Notes: generated by a model from the letters alone, not told the origin. A stretch of DNA of 64,000 nt from Shinella pollutisoli (GCF_024609765.1 NZ_JANFDG010000010.1:62001-126000); one strand, 5' to 3'; shown: positions 28,168 to 37,124, counted from the stretch's first letter. Program-made: numbers and translations.

Positions 28168-29112
28168 ATGTCGGACGTCGCCCTCAACGTCTTGCCCGTC
28201 TTCGCCCTCATCCTCATCGGCTGGCTCCTCGTGCGGACCGGCTATCTCCGGCCGGAGCTCGGCGACGGGCTCGGCGAGTTCGTCTTCCGCGTCGCCGTGC
28301 CGGTCCTCCTGTTCCGCACCATCGCGGAGGCGGAGTTCGGCGGCGAATCGCCGGCGCGCATCTGGGTCGCCTATTTCGCCGGCGTCGCCGCGACCTGGAC
28401 CGTCGGGCATCTCGTGGCGACGCGGCTTTTCCGGCGCGGCCGCCGCATCGGGGTCCTCGCCGGCGTCTCCTCGGCCTTCGCCAACACCGTGTTCATCGGC
28501 CTGCCGCTCGTCGCCCGCACGGTGGGCGACCAGGGGCTCGTGGCGATCTCGGTGCTGCTCTCGGTGCACCTGCCGGTGATGATGATCGCCGGAAGCCTGC
28601 TGATGGAGCGCGCGGAACGGAAGGAGGGCACGCGTCCGCCGCAGAGCATCCCCATGCTGCTGCGCGGCGTCGCCGTCAGCCTCGCCTGCAACCCGCTGGT
28701 GGTCGGCCTCGCCGCCGGCGCCCTGTTCCATCTCGGCGGCGTGCCGCTCGGCGGACCGGTGAAGATCGTCGTCGACCAGCTCGCCGCGGTGGCGGGACCC
28801 GTCGCGCTGATCTCCATCGGCATGGCGCTCGACAAGTACAAGGTCGGCGGCAATGCGGGGATCGCCATGGCGATGGCGGCGCTGAAGCTCGTCGTGCTGC
28901 CGGGCTCGGTCTATCTCGCCTGCCGGCTCGTCGGCCTCAGCCCCGAGTGGACGGCCGCCATGGTGCTGACCGCCTCCGTGCCGACCGGCATCAACGCCTG
29001 GCTGCTCGCCAACCACTTCGGCACCGGCCACGCGCTCGCCTCCTCGACCATCGCGCTCACCACGGTCGCAGGCGTCTTCACCGTGTCCTTCTGGGCCTGG
29101 CTGCTCGCCTGA
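28168..29112 (+). CDS. AEC family transporter (auxin efflux carrier-like)
   Basis: A 314-residue membrane protein with about ten hydrophobic segments in two halves and the family-typical SLACNPLVVGLAAG and ASVPTGINAWLLA stretches. The family exports small organic acids or related compounds; the substrate is not inferable. The ATG at 28168 is preceded by CGGAAGG, while the longer reading frame back to 28003 overlaps the candidate RNA hairpins and is disfavoured. It is followed by a strong shared terminator at 29125. Confidence 0.87.
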   Translation: MSDVALNVLPVFALILIGWLLVRTGYLRPELGDGLGEFVFRVAVPVLLFRTIAEAEFGGESPARIWVAYFAGVAATWTVGHLVATRLFRRGRRIGVLAGVSSAFANTVFIGLPLVARTVGDQGLVAISVLLSVHLPVMMIAGSLLMERAERKEGTRPPQSIPMLLRGVAVSLACNPLVVGLAAGALFHLGGVPLGGPVKIVVDQLAAVAGPVALISIGMALDKYKVGGNAGIAMAMAALKLVVLPGSVYLACRLVGLSPEWTAAMVLTASVPTGINAWLLANHFGTGHALASSTIALTTVAGVFTVSFWAWLLA

Positions 29113-29124
29113 GCGGAAATGAAA

Positions 29125-29149
29125 AAAACCCGGCGCGAGGCCGGGTTTT
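29125..29149. terminator. Bidirectional Rho-independent terminator
   Basis: A perfect 10-bp stem, AAAACCCGGC (29125-29134) with GCCGGGTTTT (29140-29149), loop GCGAG, flanked by A-run and T-run. It sits in the convergent gap between the AEC transporter and the cytochrome c gene and can serve both. Confidence 0.85.
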
Positions 29150-29172
29150 CCTGGTCGGTCCGTGGCGGCCGC

Positions 29173-29787
29173 TTACTGCGCGACCGGCTCCTCGGCGGCG
29201 GCGCCCGTGTCGGTCGCGGCGGCGCCCTCGCTGGAAGCCTCCGGCAGCGGCGCCGGATTGTCCGACAGCGTGCGCAGATAGGCGATCAGGTTGGCGCGCT
29301 CGTCGTCCTTCTTGAGGCCGGCGAAGCCCATGGCGGTGCCGGGGATGTACTTCTTCGGCGCGGCGAGGAAATGGTTCAGGTGGTCGAAGTCCCAGACGAC
29401 CTTCTGGCCTTCGGAGAAGGTGACCATGGCGGCCGAATAGCCGAAGCCCTCGTGCGAGGCGATCGGGCGGTTCACGACATCCCAGAGACCGGGTCCGACC
29501 TTGTTCGGTCCGCCCTTCTCCGAGGTGTGACAGCTCGCACACTTCTTGAAGACGGCTTCGCCGGCGCTCGCGTCGGCACTCGCCAGCAGCGTGGCGATCG
29601 GCACCGCCGCTGCGGCTTCGGCGCCGCCGCCACCGGCTTCCTCGCCGCCCTCGTCCGCCGCGATCATGAAACCTTCCTTCTCGGGAGCGCCCGAATGGAA
29701 AATGCCTTCAGATGCGATCGACACGGACATGAGGACGAAAACGGTGCCGAGAAAGGCGCCTACACCCATGTTCACATAAGAGTTCAT
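29173..29787 (-). CDS. Membrane-anchored cytochrome c (CycM-like)
   Basis: 204 residues starting at the ATG at 29787 with GGGAG about 10 bp upstream. An N-terminal hydrophobic segment (residues 6-28) is a signal anchor. After an Ala/Gly-rich linker comes a class I cytochrome c domain with haem motif CASCH (near 88-92), PNKVGPGLW and the distal Met in GTAMGFAGL. The C-terminus is an Ala/Glu-rich tail. It is a periplasmic electron carrier resembling the c552/CycM group feeding cytochrome oxidase. Divergent from kdsB. Confidence 0.9.
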   Translation of the reverse strand: MNSYVNMGVGAFLGTVFVLMSVSIASEGIFHSGAPEKEGFMIAADEGGEEAGGGGAEAAAAVPIATLLASADASAGEAVFKKCASCHTSEKGGPNKVGPGLWDVVNRPIASHEGFGYSAAMVTFSEGQKVVWDFDHLNHFLAAPKKYIPGTAMGFAGLKKDDERANLIAYLRTLSDNPAPLPEASSEGAAATDTGAAAEEPVAQ

Positions 29788-29938
29788 CCGCAATCGCTCC
29801 CCTAGGAACCGGCGCGTACGCCGGCCAGTCTTGAAATCGCGCGGAACCTATGTCTTTTGCTGCTTCGTTGCAACAGTGATTGTAGCCCCCGCACTGAGAC
29901 CTTTTGACACTTTTCCCGGGGGTTTTGAAGGGCTTCCG

Positions 29939-30694
29939 ATGAATTCCGCCAATTTTGACAAGACGCTCGTGCTCATCCCGGCGCGCATGGCCTCGACGCG
30001 GCTGCCCGGCAAGCCGCTGGCCGACATCGCCGGCCGGCCGATGATCGTGCAGGTCGCCCGCCGGGCGCTGGCGGCCGATGTCGGACGCATCGTCGTGGCG
30101 GTGGACCACCAGGATATCCTCGACGCGGTGACGGCGGCGGGCTTCGAGGCGGTGATGACCCGCGTCGACCACCAGTCCGGTTCCGACCGCATCCACGAGG
30201 CGCTGGCGAAGAGCGATCCGCAGGGCCGCGCCGAGATCGTCATCAACGTGCAGGGGGATCTTCCGACCATCGACGCGGAGACGATCCGCGCGGCGTTGCG
30301 CCCGCTGGAGAATGCCGCAACCGACATCGCCACGCTGACGACGGAGATCCACGACGAGGCGGAGAAGACCAATCCGAACGTCGTGAAGGTCGTGGGCTCG
30401 CCGATCGGCGGGAGCCGGCTGCGCGCGCTCTATTTCACCCGCGCCACCGCGCCCCACGGTCCGGGGCCGCTCTACCATCACATCGGCCTCTATGCCTATC
30501 GCCGCAAGGCGCTGGAGGCCTTCGTGTCGCTGAAGCCCTCGACGCTGGAGAGGCGCGAGTCGCTGGAGCAGCTCCGCGCGCTCGAGGCCGGCATGCGCAT
30601 CGACGCGGAGATCGTTGACACGGTTCCGCTCGGTGTCGATACTCCCGCCGACCTCGAAAAAGCCCGCGCGATGCTCGCGGCCGACCCCCTCTGA
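29939..30694 (+). CDS. kdsB: 3-deoxy-manno-octulosonate cytidylyltransferase
   Basis: 251 residues, activating Kdo with CTP to CMP-Kdo for lipopolysaccharide inner core. Characteristic sequence: [20 protein letters not shown] at the N-terminus (nucleotide binding), [10 protein letters not shown] near 75-84, INVQGDLP near 100-107 and [12 protein letters not shown] near 177-188. The ATG at 29939 has GAAGGG upstream; the reading frame remains open further 5' but without support. The next gene, pheA, starts 13 bp after the stop. Confidence 0.95.
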   Translation: MNSANFDKTLVLIPARMASTRLPGKPLADIAGRPMIVQVARRALAADVGRIVVAVDHQDILDAVTAAGFEAVMTRVDHQSGSDRIHEALAKSDPQGRAEIVINVQGDLPTIDAETIRAALRPLENAATDIATLTTEIHDEAEKTNPNVVKVVGSPIGGSRLRALYFTRATAPHGPGPLYHHIGLYAYRRKALEAFVSLKPSTLERRESLEQLRALEAGMRIDAEIVDTVPLGVDTPADLEKARAMLAADPL

Positions 30695-30707
30695 GACGGA
30701 CCCCGCC

Positions 30708-31559
30708 ATGATCACCAAGACCAACAGGATCGCCTTCCAGGGCGAGACCGGCGCGAACTCCGACATGGCCTGCCGCGACATGTTCCCGGACATGGTGCCG
30801 CTGCCGTGCCAGACCTTCGAGGACGCCTTCCTGGCGGTGGAGAACGGCGACGCCGACCTCGCCATGATCCCGATCGAGAACACGATCGCCGGCCGCGTCG
30901 CCGACATCCACCACCTGCTGCCGGAATCGCGCCTGCACATCGTCGGCGAGTATTTCATGCCGATCCGCTTCCAGCTGATGGTGCTGCCCGGCGTCACCAA
31001 GGACGAGGTGCGCACCGTCCACAGCCATATCCACGCGCTCGGCCAGTGCCGCCGCATCGTGCGGCTGAACGGCTGGAAGCCGGTGATCGCCGGCGACACG
31101 GCGGGCGCCGCCAAGCTCGTATCGGAGACCGGCGACCGCTCGATGGCGGCGCTCGCGCCCCGGCTTGCCGCCGAGCTCTACGGGCTCACGATCATCGCCG
31201 AGAACGTCGAGGACACGGAAAGCAACGTCACCCGCTTCGTCGTGCTGTCGCGCGAGCCGGCGCCGATCGTCCGCGAGGGCGACGAGACCATCGTCACCAC
31301 CTTCGTCTTCAACGTGCGCAACATCCCGGCCGCGCTCTACAAGGCGCTCGGCGGCTTCGCCACCAACGGCGTCAACATGACGAAGCTCGAAAGCTACCAG
31401 ATCGGCGGCAAGTTCTACGCCACGCAGTTCTATGCCGACATCGAGGGCCATCCGGACGACGCCAACGTGCGCCGGGCGCTGGAAGAACTGCGCTTCTTCT
31501 CGGAGAAGGTCCGGGTGCTCGGCACCTACCGCGCCCATCCGATGCGCAGCGCCTTCTGA
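30708..31559 (+). CDS. pheA: Prephenate dehydratase
   Basis: 283 residues, converting prephenate to phenylpyruvate in phenylalanine synthesis. The catalytic part runs from IAFQGETGANSDMA to ESNVTRFVVLS (the TRF catalytic motif near 175). It is followed by a C-terminal ACT domain (TTFVFNVRNIPAALYKALGG ... KLESYQIGGKF) that mediates phenylalanine feedback inhibition. There is no chorismate mutase domain, so it is the monofunctional type. Probably co-transcribed with kdsB. Confidence 0.95.
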   Translation: MITKTNRIAFQGETGANSDMACRDMFPDMVPLPCQTFEDAFLAVENGDADLAMIPIENTIAGRVADIHHLLPESRLHIVGEYFMPIRFQLMVLPGVTKDEVRTVHSHIHALGQCRRIVRLNGWKPVIAGDTAGAAKLVSETGDRSMAALAPRLAAELYGLTIIAENVEDTESNVTRFVVLSREPAPIVREGDETIVTTFVFNVRNIPAALYKALGGFATNGVNMTKLESYQIGGKFYATQFYADIEGHPDDANVRRALEELRFFSEKVRVLGTYRAHPMRSAF

Positions 31560-31636
31560 GGCTTGACGATCGTCAATCGATGGAACCATCCCGCCGCGGC
31601 GGCCCTTTCCGAGATACATAGGAAAAGGAGACGCCC

Positions 31637-31873
31637 ATGCGGACGATCACTTACATCACCATCCTGGTCTCGATGATGGTCAACGCCGTCGTCTTCGGCG
31701 CCGGCACGATCGCCATCCTCTCCGTGCCGGCGCTGAACGAGCAGGCGAAGTACCTGCTGCCGGCCTGGATCGTCGTCACGTTCCTGGTGAGCCCGGTCAT
31801 CGCCCGGGTGATGGCGCCGGAACTGCGCCTGCGCGAGCATCCCGGCGACCGGCCGGGCTTCGGGTTGCGCTGA
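31637..31873 (+). CDS. Small two-helix membrane protein, unknown function
   Basis: 78 residues with two predicted membrane helices (about 5-30 and 38-60) and a short charged tail. AAAGGAGA precedes the ATG well. No family is recognised. Its stop is immediately followed, tail to tail, by the nudC stop on the other strand. Confidence 0.65.
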   Translation: MRTITYITILVSMMVNAVVFGAGTIAILSVPALNEQAKYLLPAWIVVTFLVSPVIARVMAPELRLREHPGDRPGFGLR

Positions 31874-31874
31874 A

Positions 31875-32852
31875 CTACCGGATTTCCCAGTCCAGCCAGT
31901 CGCGCATCAGCCGGTGGGCGATCGCGCCCTTCGGCGGCGGGGTGGTGGTTCCGGGCGCGGTGCCGATCATGGCATTGCGCTCCAGCATCGCCGCCGTCTC
32001 CTCGCGGGTGAACCAGCGGCAATCCTCCAGCTCCTGCTCGTCGCGGCTGACGTCGAAGGAGATCGCCTCGCCGTAGCAGCCGATCATCAGCGAATGCGGC
32101 AACGGCCAGGGCTGCGAGGCGTGGTAGCGCACGCGGCCGATGCGGATGCCCGATTCCTCCAGCGTCTCGCGGCGGACGGCGTGCTCGATCGTCTCGCCCG
32201 GCTCGACGAAGCCGGCGAGGCACGAATACATGCCCTCCGGGAAATGCGGCGAGCGGCCGAGCAGGCAGAGGTCGCGCTCCACGTCGAGGACGAGCATGAT
32301 CGCGACCGGATCGGTGCGCGGGAAGACCGTGTGACTGCAGCCCTCGCAGACGCGGCGGTAGCCGCCGATCTCCGAACGCATCGGCGCGCCGCACTTGCCG
32401 CAGAAGCGGTTGTTGCCGTTCCAGGTGAGCAGGCTGGAGCCTTGGGCGAACTGGCCGAGCAGGTCGTCGTCGATCATCTGCTGGCGATAGAGCGTGCGGG
32501 CGTCCGCCGCCTTCAGCGGCTCCCCCAGGCCGTCCGGGTCGGCACGCACCGGCACGACGAGCCGCGGCTCGCCGTTCTTCAGGTAGCCGAGCAGGATCGC
32601 CTCCTCCGGTATCGGATCGAGGCCGGCGAGCTCGTAGGGGGCGAAGAGCGGGTCGACGATCTTCTCGTCGTGCTTGACGACGAGCTTGCCGCCGGCAATG
32701 GCGAAGGCGTGCACGTTCTCCGCCCGGAAGGCCTGCTCCAGGCAGTCGGGCGCGCGGTTCTCCGAGCGCCGATCGAGGCTGTTTTCCGCGAATGCGACCA
32801 TCGTGCTCGGTTCGGGATGCGGGCGGTAGAGATCGAAGAGCGATGGCTTCAT
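31875..32852 (-). CDS. nudC: NADH pyrophosphatase (NudC-type Nudix hydrolase)
   Basis: 325 residues with the full NudC layout: an N-terminal domain, a zinc ribbon (CGKCGAPM ... CEGCSHTVFPR, about 150-180), and a Nudix box starting GFVEPGETIEHAV and ending REXXEESG. It hydrolyses NADH/NAD to NMN and AMP and acts as an RNA NAD-decapping enzyme in family members. The ATG at 32852 overlaps the stop of the upstream HIT gene (ATGA), so the two are translationally coupled. Confidence 0.92.
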   Translation of the reverse strand: MKPSLFDLYRPHPEPSTMVAFAENSLDRRSENRAPDCLEQAFRAENVHAFAIAGGKLVVKHDEKIVDPLFAPYELAGLDPIPEEAILLGYLKNGEPRLVVPVRADPDGLGEPLKAADARTLYRQQMIDDDLLGQFAQGSSLLTWNGNNRFCGKCGAPMRSEIGGYRRVCEGCSHTVFPRTDPVAIMLVLDVERDLCLLGRSPHFPEGMYSCLAGFVEPGETIEHAVRRETLEESGIRIGRVRYHASQPWPLPHSLMIGCYGEAISFDVSRDEQELEDCRWFTREETAAMLERNAMIGTAPGTTTPPPKGAIAHRLMRDWLDWEIR

Positions 32853-33259
32853 GGCTTGAGCGCGTCCAGGATGCGGGCGGCGAGCGCCTTCGTGTCTTCG
32901 GTCGAGCGCGGCTCCGCCGTACCGTGGCCCCAGACCGGCCCCGGCCAGTTGGCATCTCCCTCGCTGCGCGCGACGACATGGACGTGAAGCTGGCGCACGA
33001 TGTTGCCGAGCGCGCCGGTGTTGATCTTCGTCGCCCCCGTGACCGTCTTCAGCGCCTCGGTCACCAGCACGGTCTCGAAGGTCAGCATGGTCTGGTCGAG
33101 GGGCGTGAGGTCGAAGACCTCGCTCACGTCCGGGCGCTGCGGCACCAGCACCAGCCAGGGCCAGCGGCCGTCCTTCATCAGGCGCAGTTCGCACAGGCCG
33201 ATCTTCGTCAGGAAGTCGCTGTCGCGCTCAAGCCGTTCGTCCAGTCGGAATTCGCTCAA
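32849..33259 (-). CDS. HIT domain protein
   Basis: 136 residues if started at the TTG at 33259, which has GGGAGAA at a proper distance; a longer frame to 33343 runs through an intergenic repeat. The histidine-triad region reads QLHVHVVAR, so the first His of HxHxHxx is Gln while the central (nucleophilic) His is kept. HIT proteins hydrolyse or transfer nucleoside phosphates. The overlap with nudC suggests a nucleotide-sanitising pair. Confidence 0.85.
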   Translation of the reverse strand: MSEFRLDERLERDSDFLTKIGLCELRLMKDGRWPWLVLVPQRPDVSEVFDLTPLDQTMLTFETVLVTEALKTVTGATKINTGALGNIVRQLHVHVVARSEGDANWPGPVWGHGTAEPRSTEDTKALAARILDALKP

Positions 33260-33288
33260 GGGGTTCTCCCGCAATGCGTCTTTTTTCA

Positions 33289-33359
33289 CAGCAATTCCGG
33301 CAAGAGTGTGCAGCGCTTTTGCATTCGGAATTGTGTCAGGCAAATGAAGTCATGACACG
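33289..33359. repeat. Dispersed palindromic intergenic repeat, copy B
   Basis: CAATTCCG (33292-33299) and CGGAATTG (33326-33333) form an 8-bp inverted pair around AGTGTGCAGCGCTTTTGCATT. It aligns with copy C near 46121 and copy A at 13268. It lies upstream of the HIT gene, just after a T6 run, and extends towards the ffs promoter. Confidence 0.65.
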
Positions 33360-33398
33360 GCTTCCGACCCGGCTCCAACAGTTTTTTCGAGGCCGTGC

Positions 33399-33427
33399 TT
33401 GCATTCGGGGCGAATATTGCCGATATG
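33399..33427 (+). promoter_or_regulatory. Sigma-70-type promoter of the SRP RNA gene
   Basis: TTGCAT at 33399-33404, a 17-bp spacer and GATATG at 33422-33427. The predicted start, about 33434, coincides with the 5' end of the SRP RNA stem. Confidence 0.6.
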
Positions 33428-33431
33428 GAAA

Positions 33432-33536
33432 GCGGGAGGTTGGTGGTGGACGAGCCACTCGCCAACCGGGTCAGGTCCGGAAGGAAGCAGCCCTAACGAG
33501 CCACGGCACGGGTCATCGTGCCAGCCTCCCACCTTT
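33432..33536 (+). ncRNA. ffs: Signal recognition particle RNA (4.5S-type)
   Basis: The 5' strand GGGAGGTTGG (from 33434) pairs with the 3' strand containing CCAGCCTCCC (33521-33530), giving a long hairpin of about 100 nt. The apical part has the universal SRP core GGTCAGGTCCGGAAGGAAGC (33469-33488), including the GGAA tetraloop and the asymmetric loop bound by Ffh. It is located just upstream of dnaX, as in other alphaproteobacteria. The exact ends are estimated from pairing. Confidence 0.92.
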
Positions 33537-33576
33537 CCGTCCTGTCGGGACAAGAGTTCGATCAACGGCAGGGTCG

Positions 33577-35451
33577 ATGAGCGACGACACACTCCATCCG
33601 ATGAGCGAGAAACCGGCCGCCTATCGGGTCCTTGCGCGCAAATACCGCCCGAAGGATTTCTCCGATCTCATGGTCGGCCAGGAGCCGATGGTCCGCACGC
33701 TGACCAACGCGTTCGAGACCGGCCGCATCGCCCAGGCCTACATGCTGACCGGCGTGCGCGGCGTCGGCAAGACGACGACCGCCCGCATCCTCGCCCGCGC
33801 GCTCAACTACAAGACGCCCGAGATCGACCGCCCGACTATCGATCTGCGCATTCCCGGCGAGCACTGCCAGGCGATCATGGAAGGCCGGCACGTCGACGTC
33901 ATCGAGATGGACGCCGCCTCCCACACCGGCATCGACGACATCCGCGAGATCATCGAGCAGGTGCGCTACCGCCCGGTCTCGGCGCGCTACAAGGTCTACA
34001 TCATCGACGAGGTGCACATGCTCTCCACGCAGGCCTTCAACGGCCTGCTGAAGACGCTGGAAGAGCCGCCGGAGCACGTGAAGTTCATCTTCGCCACCAC
34101 CGAGATCCGCAAGGTGCCGATCACGGTGCTGTCGCGCTGCCAGCGCTTCGACCTGCGCCGCATCGGCGCGTCGGATCTCGTCGGCCTGTTTGCCACCATT
34201 CTCGGCAAGGAGCGCGTCGAGGCGGAGCCGGACGCGCTCGCCATGATCGCGCGGGCCGCAGAGGGCTCGGCCCGCGACGGCCTCTCGCTGCTCGACCAGG
34301 CGATCGCCCACGGCGGCGGCCGGGTGGAAGCGGAGGCCGTGCGCGCCATGCTCGGCCTTGCCGACCGCGCCCGCATCGTCGACCTCTTCGGCCATATCGT
34401 GCGCGGCGACGCGGCGGCGGCGCTGGCCGAATTCGCCGGCCAGTACGAGGCCGGCGCGAGCCCGCCGGTGGTGCTGACGGACCTCGCCGACTTCACCCAT
34501 CTCGTCACCCGCATGAAATACGTGCCGGATGCGGCCGGCGACCAGTCGCTGAGCGAGATCGAGCGCGTGCGCGGGGCGGAGTTCGCCAACTCCGTCGCCG
34601 TCACGGCGCTCTCGCGCATGTGGCAGATGCTGCTCAAGGGCATTCCCGAGACGGAATCCGCCAGCCGCCCGGCGGGTGCCGCCGAGATGGTCATCATCCG
34701 CCTTGCGCATGCCGCCAGCCTGCCGTCGCCGGAGGAGGCCGCCCGCCGCCTCCTCGAACTGTCGAGCGGCGAGGGCGGCTCCGCGCCGCAGGCGCCGTCC
34801 CGCGGCGGCAACGGCGGCCAGTCCTCCGCGCAATCCCCCGTCTCGGCCGTCTCCCGCTCGCCCGATCCCGCGCCGCGCGCCCAGACGGGCGGGGCGAGCG
34901 TGACGATGCTGCGGTCGGTACCGCAGGCCGAGCCCGCGCCGGAGCCCGTCGGCCGCATCGAGCCGGCCCCGGCGGAGCCGCCGGCCGTGCCGAAGGTCGC
35001 GGTCCGGTCGCTTTCCGACATTTCCGATCTCTGCACGAAGAACCGCGACATCCGCTTGCGTGCGCTCTTGCGCGCCTTCGTGCGGCCCGTGCGCATCGAG
35101 CCCGGCCGGCTGGAGATCGGCCTTGCCGACGATGCGCCGAAGACGCTCGTCACCGATCTCTCGAACCGCCTGCAGGAGTGGACCGGCACGCGCTGGATGG
35201 TGATTCTCGCCCGCGAGGCCGGCGGGCCGACGCTCGCCGAGGCCGAGGCGAAGGCGCAGGAGGACCGCGTCGCCGACGCGCGGCAGGACCCGGACGTGGC
35301 GGCGATCCTCCAGCGCTTCCCGGGTGCGAAGATCACCGACGTGCGCATCAAGGCGCCGGAGACGGGCGACGAGGACGAGGTCGTCGAGGTCGCGGCCGCC
35401 GCCGAATCGGCCGAGGGCGACATCCTGCCCGGCGACGACATCGAACACTGA
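33577..35451 (+). CDS. dnaX: DNA polymerase III subunit tau/gamma
   Basis: A 624-residue clamp-loader ATPase from the ATG at 33577. Walker A is GVRGVGKTTTAR (about 55-66), Walker B IIDEVHML (about 142-149), and the SRC arginine-finger motif VLSRCQRF follows. The zinc module normally found after Walker A has only one of its four cysteines (GEHCQAI). A Pro/Ala-rich linker precedes the C-terminal tau region. No A-rich slippery sequence for a gamma frameshift was noticed. It is followed by ybaB 27 bp later. Confidence 0.95.
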   Translation: MSDDTLHPMSEKPAAYRVLARKYRPKDFSDLMVGQEPMVRTLTNAFETGRIAQAYMLTGVRGVGKTTTARILARALNYKTPEIDRPTIDLRIPGEHCQAIMEGRHVDVIEMDAASHTGIDDIREIIEQVRYRPVSARYKVYIIDEVHMLSTQAFNGLLKTLEEPPEHVKFIFATTEIRKVPITVLSRCQRFDLRRIGASDLVGLFATILGKERVEAEPDALAMIARAAEGSARDGLSLLDQAIAHGGGRVEAEAVRAMLGLADRARIVDLFGHIVRGDAAAALAEFAGQYEAGASPPVVLTDLADFTHLVTRMKYVPDAAGDQSLSEIERVRGAEFANSVAVTALSRMWQMLLKGIPETESASRPAGAAEMVIIRLAHAASLPSPEEAARRLLELSSGEGGSAPQAPSRGGNGGQSSAQSPVSAVSRSPDPAPRAQTGGASVTMLRSVPQAEPAPEPVGRIEPAPAEPPAVPKVAVRSLSDISDLCTKNRDIRLRALLRAFVRPVRIEPGRLEIGLADDAPKTLVTDLSNRLQEWTGTRWMVILAREAGGPTLAEAEAKAQEDRVADARQDPDVAAILQRFPGAKITDVRIKAPETGDEDEVVEVAAAAESAEGDILPGDDIEH

Positions 35452-35478
35452 CGACATCTCGAAAAGAAGGAGAGGCCG

Positions 35479-35802
35479 ATGCGCGACATCATGGGCATGA
35501 TGGGCAAGGTCAAGGAAATGCAGGCCAAGATGGAGAAGATGCAGGAGGAGATCGCCGCGCTCGAAGTCTCCGGCACCTCCGGCGGCGGCCTCGTCTCCGT
35601 CACGCTTGACGGCAAGGGCAACCTCAAGGGCCTGAAGATCGACCCCTCGCTCTTCAAGGAGGACGACGTCGAGATCCTCGAGGACCTGATCGTCGCCGCC
35701 CACAAGGACGCCAAGGACAAGGCGGAAGCCGCCGCCGCCGAGAAGACCAAGGCGCTGACGGCCGGCCTGCCGATCCCGCCCGGCTTCAAGCTGCCGTTCT
35801 GA
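35479..35802 (+). CDS. YbaB/EbfC family nucleoid-associated protein
   Basis: 107 residues starting [20 protein letters not shown], an amphipathic coiled-coil helix, then the compact beta/helix core with [13 protein letters not shown] and IDPSLF, and a PGFKLPF tail. It binds DNA non-specifically as a dimer and is generally linked to dnaX and recR. Here it directly follows dnaX, but a MOSC gene on the other strand separates it from recR. Confidence 0.93.
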   Translation: MRDIMGMMGKVKEMQAKMEKMQEEIAALEVSGTSGGGLVSVTLDGKGNLKGLKIDPSLFKEDDVEILEDLIVAAHKDAKDKAEAAAAEKTKALTAGLPIPPGFKLPF

Positions 35803-35806
35803 TCCG

Positions 35807-36421
35807 TCAGCCGGTGAGTGCTGCGCGCAGCTTGTCGCTGATGGGGGCTGCGAGGTAGCGCAGGCGGTCGGCGTCCGGGATGTTGCGGCCGTAGGTCCTG
35901 AGCAGTTCCGGCATGGTCACGCGCGCTCCCTCGAAACGGTGCCAGGAAACCGGATCGCCCGCCGCCGTCACCCCCTCGCGCAGCACCCGGCAGTAGAAGC
36001 CGGGGCGACCGGCCTCCATGAAGCGCCTGGCGAAGCCCGGGTCGCCCATGCGGACCGACAGCGTCGCGCAGGGCGTGCGCGTCGAGGTGACCTCGAGCAG
36101 CACGTCCCCTGCCTCGAACCGGTCGCCGACGGCGACATGCCGGCTGTCGACGCCCTCGATCACCATGTTCTCGCCGAGCGTGCCCGGTTCCAGCCGGCGG
36201 CCGAGCGTCTCCGACCACCAGTCGAGATCGGCGTCGCCGAGGCCGTAGACCGCCTGCTCCGGCCCGCCGTGGTGCCTGCGGTTGCAGATGGCGTCGCCGA
36301 TCAGCCCTTCGCGGTCGATCATCAACGGCGCGGTGGTCGGCGTCTTGAAAATGCCGGTCTTGTAGCCTTTGCCGGGAAGGGGCCGGGCGACGGCCGTGCA
36401 AAGGGCGAGAAGTCTCGGCAA
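35807..36421 (-). CDS. MOSC domain protein
   Basis: 204 residues with the MOSC beta-barrel features GGPEQAVYGL (about 52-61), LGENMVIEG (about 82-90) and the conserved cysteine in STRTPCATLS (Cys near 118). It resembles the YiiM-type proteins that bind a molybdenum cofactor sulfur or act on N-hydroxylated compounds. No extra domain. It is placed between ybaB and recR in the opposite direction. Confidence 0.88.
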   Translation of the reverse strand: MPRLLALCTAVARPLPGKGYKTGIFKTPTTAPLMIDREGLIGDAICNRRHHGGPEQAVYGLGDADLDWWSETLGRRLEPGTLGENMVIEGVDSRHVAVGDRFEAGDVLLEVTSTRTPCATLSVRMGDPGFARRFMEAGRPGFYCRVLREGVTAAGDPVSWHRFEGARVTMPELLRTYGRNIPDADRLRYLAAPISDKLRAALTG

Positions 36422-36479
36422 GCGCGCCTCCTCCGGCGGGTGGATTCCGTTTCTCGAGGATATGGTCTAGATAGCGGCA

Positions 36480-37085
36480 ATGGCAAAACGAGTCACCGGC
36501 CCCGAAATCGAAAAACTCATCCAGCTCCTGGCGAAGGTGCCGGGTCTCGGGCCGCGCTCGGCGCGCCGTGCCGCGCTGCACCTCGTCAAGAAGAAGGACC
36601 AGCTCCTCGGCCCGCTCGCCGACGCGATGGGCGAGGCGCATCGCAAGGTGCGCATCTGCTCCTGCTGCGGCAATGTCGACACCAGCGATCCCTGCACGGT
36701 CTGCACGGACGTCAGGCGCGACCAGTCGGTCATCATCGTCGTCGAGGACGTCTCCGACCTCTGGGCGCTGGAGCGTGCCGGTGCGATGAACGCCGCCTAC
36801 CACGTGCTTGGCGGCACGCTCTCGCCGCTCGACGGCGTCGGCCCGGACGACCTCAACATCCGCGGCCTCGTCGACCGGGTGGCGAAGGGCGGCGTGCGCG
36901 AGCTGATCATCGCCGTCAACGCCACCGTCGAGGGCCAGACAACCGCCCACTACATCACCGACCAGCTCGCCGGCCTCGACGTGAAGATCACGCGGCTCGC
37001 CCATGGGGTGCCGGTGGGCGGCGAGCTCGACTATCTCGACGAGGGCACGCTGACGGCCGCATTGCGCGCCCGCACGGCGATCTGA
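36480..37085 (+). CDS. recR: Recombination protein RecR
   Basis: 201 residues, the ring-forming partner of RecF/RecO in gap repair. It has the N-terminal helix-hairpin-helix ([19 protein letters not shown]), a C4 zinc motif (CSCCG ... CTVC, about 58-73), a Toprim domain ([14 protein letters not shown]), and the C-terminal [20 protein letters not shown] signature. The stop is 14 bp ahead of the ATG at 37100, an in-frame upstream start for mltB. Confidence 0.96.
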   Translation: MAKRVTGPEIEKLIQLLAKVPGLGPRSARRAALHLVKKKDQLLGPLADAMGEAHRKVRICSCCGNVDTSDPCTVCTDVRRDQSVIIVVEDVSDLWALERAGAMNAAYHVLGGTLSPLDGVGPDDLNIRGLVDRVAKGGVRELIIAVNATVEGQTTAHYITDQLAGLDVKITRLAHGVPVGGELDYLDEGTLTAALRARTAI

Positions 37086-37124
37086 GGAGGAGTTTGACGA
37101 TGGTCCGGTGGTTGGCGCTTTTCA

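Noticed and set aside
33431-33540. tRNA gene near dnaX, because of the long hairpin and TTCGATC-like text
   Set aside because: No cloverleaf or T-arm; the GGTCAGGTCCGGAAGGAAGC core identifies SRP RNA.
33274-33576. Upstream extension of DnaX
   Set aside because: The extension is the SRP RNA gene and a repeat read as protein; DnaX similarity begins after 33577.
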